DNA of 8,168 nt from Elusimicrobiota bacterium. Lineage in GTDB: Bacteria > Elusimicrobiota > Elusimicrobia > 2-02-FULL-39-32. The notes under the pieces are model-generated. The model was not told where the DNA came from. It did no database searches and saw only the letters and a list, made by a program, of their open reading frames with translations. Numbering within the stretch: the stretch's first letter is position 1; each line of letters begins with the position of its first letter. The stretch lies in assembly GCA_016193115.1 (NCBI GenBank), contig JACPSV010000288.1, positions 1-8,168 on the forward strand, read 5' to 3'. The translations under genes were made by a program, and so were the position numbers. Positions 6,666-8,168 of this stretch are shown one piece after another.

Positions 6666-7217
6666 ATGAATAAAAAAATAGGGCTGTTCATTGGCTTGAG
6701 CTTAATGGCCTTTCCCGTTCACCAAGCATGGAGTGAAATCAGCGCGGAGCAAGCCGAGAAAGAGAAAGCCCTGAAGAACCCTTACCCGAACGATTTCGGT
6801 CCGGACAAGATAGACGTCAGCAAGTACTCGGCGGAACAGCAGGCAGGGTACAAGCTGATGTTGGACAAATGCGCCAAATGCCATACCCCTTCCCGCCCAC
6901 TCAACTCCCAATTCCTGGATCTAAAACCGGAAGAGATTGCAGCCGCCAAAAAGACAAATCCGGAAATTTTTAAGGACAAGCAAGTCTGGCAAGCGGAATC
7001 CGGCATATGGCAGAGATACATTAAGCGGATGATGGCTAAACCGGGATGCAACATTTCCACGGAAGAAGGGAAAAAGATCTGGAAATTTATTGTGGAAGAT
7101 TCCAAACGCCGGAAAACAGGGGCCGCCGCCGCAAGCTGGAGCGCTCAGCGCAAAAAGTTCCTGGCAGACTTCAAAACAAAATATCCCGAACGACACAAAG
7201 AGCTCTTCGAGAAATAA
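6666..7217 (+). CDS. Exported monohaem cytochrome c
   Basis: A 183-residue protein with an N-terminal signal peptide (MNKKIGLFIGLSLMAFPVHQAWS; probable cleavage near residue 23), so it should work in the periplasm or outside the membrane. One haem site, CAKCHTP (69-75), is followed by a candidate axial Met in YIKRMMAKPG (Met122 or Met123). A single extra Cys128 lies just after this. The C-terminal 40 residues are very basic and helix-prone (SKRRK, QRKKFLADFKTKYPERHKELFEK), which could serve docking to an acidic partner; that is inference. ATG 6666 was chosen over ATG 6660 from the Shine-Dalgarno spacing. It stands 3 bases before the FixC-like gene and probably shares its transcript. A role as electron shuttle for the neighbouring quinol-oxidising complex is likely but unproven. 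Confidence 0.85.
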   Translation: MNKKIGLFIGLSLMAFPVHQAWSEISAEQAEKEKALKNPYPNDFGPDKIDVSKYSAEQQAGYKLMLDKCAKCHTPSRPLNSQFLDLKPEEIAAAKKTNPEIFKDKQVWQAESGIWQRYIKRMMAKPGCNISTEEGKKIWKFIVEDSKRRKTGAAAASWSAQRKKFLADFKTKYPERHKELFEK

Positions 7218-7220
7218 AAA

Positions 7221-8168
7221 GTGCCTGAAGAAAAGTTCGATACCATTATTGTCGGAGCCGGCCCTGCGGGGACAAGCGCGGCTATTACGGCTGCGCGGGC
7301 AGGACTGAGCGCCATTCTCCTGGAGAGAGGGGAATACCCAGGAGCGAAAAATGTCCAAGGAGGCATCCTCTACACCAAGATGTTGGACGAGATTGCTCCC
7401 GGATTCTGGAAAGAACCTTCCCCGCCGGTGGAGAGGCACATCACCGAACAAAAGGTGATGCTTCTCACGGAAAATTCAGCTCTCCACCTGGGATTTAAAT
7501 CCAAACTTTGGAACCGCGAGCCCCACAACTGTTACAGCATTATTCGCGTTCATTTTGACCGCTGGTACGCCAAGAAAGCGGAAGAGGCGGGAGCTCAACT
7601 TTATACCGGCGTGCTGGTGACGGACGTGGTCCGAAAAAACGGCAGGATTTGCGGAGTCAAAACAAGCGAGGGAGACGAAATTCTGGCGGACGTCGTGATT
7701 GCCTGCGACGGGGTCAACTCCATTCTGGCGCAGAAAGCGGGCTTGATTGACGAGTGGAAACCCGAAGAAGTGGCGTTAGCCGTAAAGGAAACGTTATCTC
7801 TTCCCAGAGAAAAGATCGAAGACCGGTTCTGTCTGGAGAACGGCGAAGGAACGACGTTTGAAATTTTTGGAAACGTCACGGAAGGAATGTTAGGTTACGC
7901 TTTCCTGTACACAAACCAGGAGTCCCTCTCTCTGGGTGTGGGATGCAAATTGTCCCACTTTCAAAAGAAGGGGATCCCTCCCTACGAACTTTTAGACCGG
8001 GTCAAGAACCATTCCATCTTGAAAAAACTGATCCAGGGATCTCAAACCGTAGAATATTCCGGACATCTCATTCCGGAAGGCGGATTCAATTCCATGCCTC
8101 CCCTTTACAGTGACGGGTTCTTGATCGCGGGCGATGCAGCCCAGATGGTGAACGCCTCTCACAGGGAA
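7221..8168 (+). CDS. fixC: FixC-type electron-transfer flavoprotein:quinone oxidoreductase (3' truncated)
   Basis: The frame runs open for 316 codons from GTG 7221 to the window end; FixC proteins are about 430 residues, so roughly the last quarter is missing. The family passes electrons from electron-transfer flavoprotein (FixAB/EtfAB) to quinone, with FixX as ferredoxin partner. The FAD-binding Rossmann motif VGAGPAGTSAAITAARAG is near the N-terminus (11-28), followed by LLERGEYPGAKNVQGGILY, a FixC hallmark. Further FixC-like segments are CDGVNSILAQKAG, EDRFCLENGEGTTFEIFG, GFLYTN-type YAFLYTNQESLSLGVG, and VEYSGHLIPEGGFNSMP. DGFLIAGDAAQMVNASHRE is the second FAD motif. GTG is the start because it lies just ahead of the FDTIIVGAGPAG strand; no Shine-Dalgarno is visible, and the gene is 3 bases after the cytochrome stop, so translational coupling is likely. 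Confidence 0.92.
   Translation, partial: MPEEKFDTIIVGAGPAGTSAAITAARAGLSAILLERGEYPGAKNVQGGILYTKMLDEIAPGFWKEPSPPVERHITEQKVMLLTENSALHLGFKSKLWNREPHNCYSIIRVHFDRWYAKKAEEAGAQLYTGVLVTDVVRKNGRICGVKTSEGDEILADVVIACDGVNSILAQKAGLIDEWKPEEVALAVKETLSLPREKIEDRFCLENGEGTTFEIFGNVTEGMLGYAFLYTNQESLSLGVGCKLSHFQKKGIPPYELLDRVKNHSILKKLIQGSQTVEYSGHLIPEGGFNSMPPLYSDGFLIAGDAAQMVNASHRE

Overview
The window comes from an uncultivated-looking, diderm-like anaerobe or facultative bacterium of roughly balanced base composition. It joins two blocks of genes, all on the + strand: a conserved housekeeping operon and a quinol-linked respiratory cluster. No gene identifies the phylum. The cytochrome b has the b6-type haem spacing and lies next to a multihaem cytochrome c and a FixC-type flavoprotein. 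That combination fits lineages such as Omnitrophota, Elusimicrobiota, Nitrospirota or Desulfobacterota, but this is inference only.

Region 1 (1-2848) is the common bacterial order glmU - prs - rplY/ctc - pth. It holds the 3' end of glmU (acetyltransferase domain), a complete PRPP synthetase, a CTC-type ribosomal protein L25 with a long Ala/Pro/Glu tail, and a peptidyl-tRNA hydrolase. The pth frame has no ATG, GTG or TTG ahead of its conserved GLGNPG/HN motifs. Its start must be non-canonical, most likely CTG at 2291, one base after the L25 stop. A strong -10 hexamer in front of rplY suggests an internal promoter.

Region 2 (2845-6492) begins at a near-consensus sigma-70-type promoter that overlaps the pth stop codon. 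It encodes a Rieske protein with a twin-arginine-type anchor, one long cytochrome b polypeptide (b6 and subunit-IV parts fused, plus about three further membrane helices), and a membrane-anchored cytochrome c with five CxxCH motifs. Together these look like a cytochrome bc/b6f-type quinol:cytochrome c oxidoreductase in which the pentahaem protein takes the place of cytochrome c1/f.

Region 3 (6493-6659) is noncoding. It contains a 105-bp palindromic element made of two inverted, individually hairpin-forming 30-mers; a base pair swapped between the two stems supports the hairpins.

Region 4 (6666-8168) holds a small exported monohaem cytochrome c with a good Shine-Dalgarno sequence. Three bases later comes the start of a FixC/ETF-quinone-oxidoreductase-type flavoprotein, cut by the window end. 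A plausible flow is: electrons from electron-transfer flavoprotein reach the quinone pool through FixC, the Rieske/cytochrome b complex oxidises quinol, and the pentahaem and small cytochromes carry electrons to an unseen acceptor.
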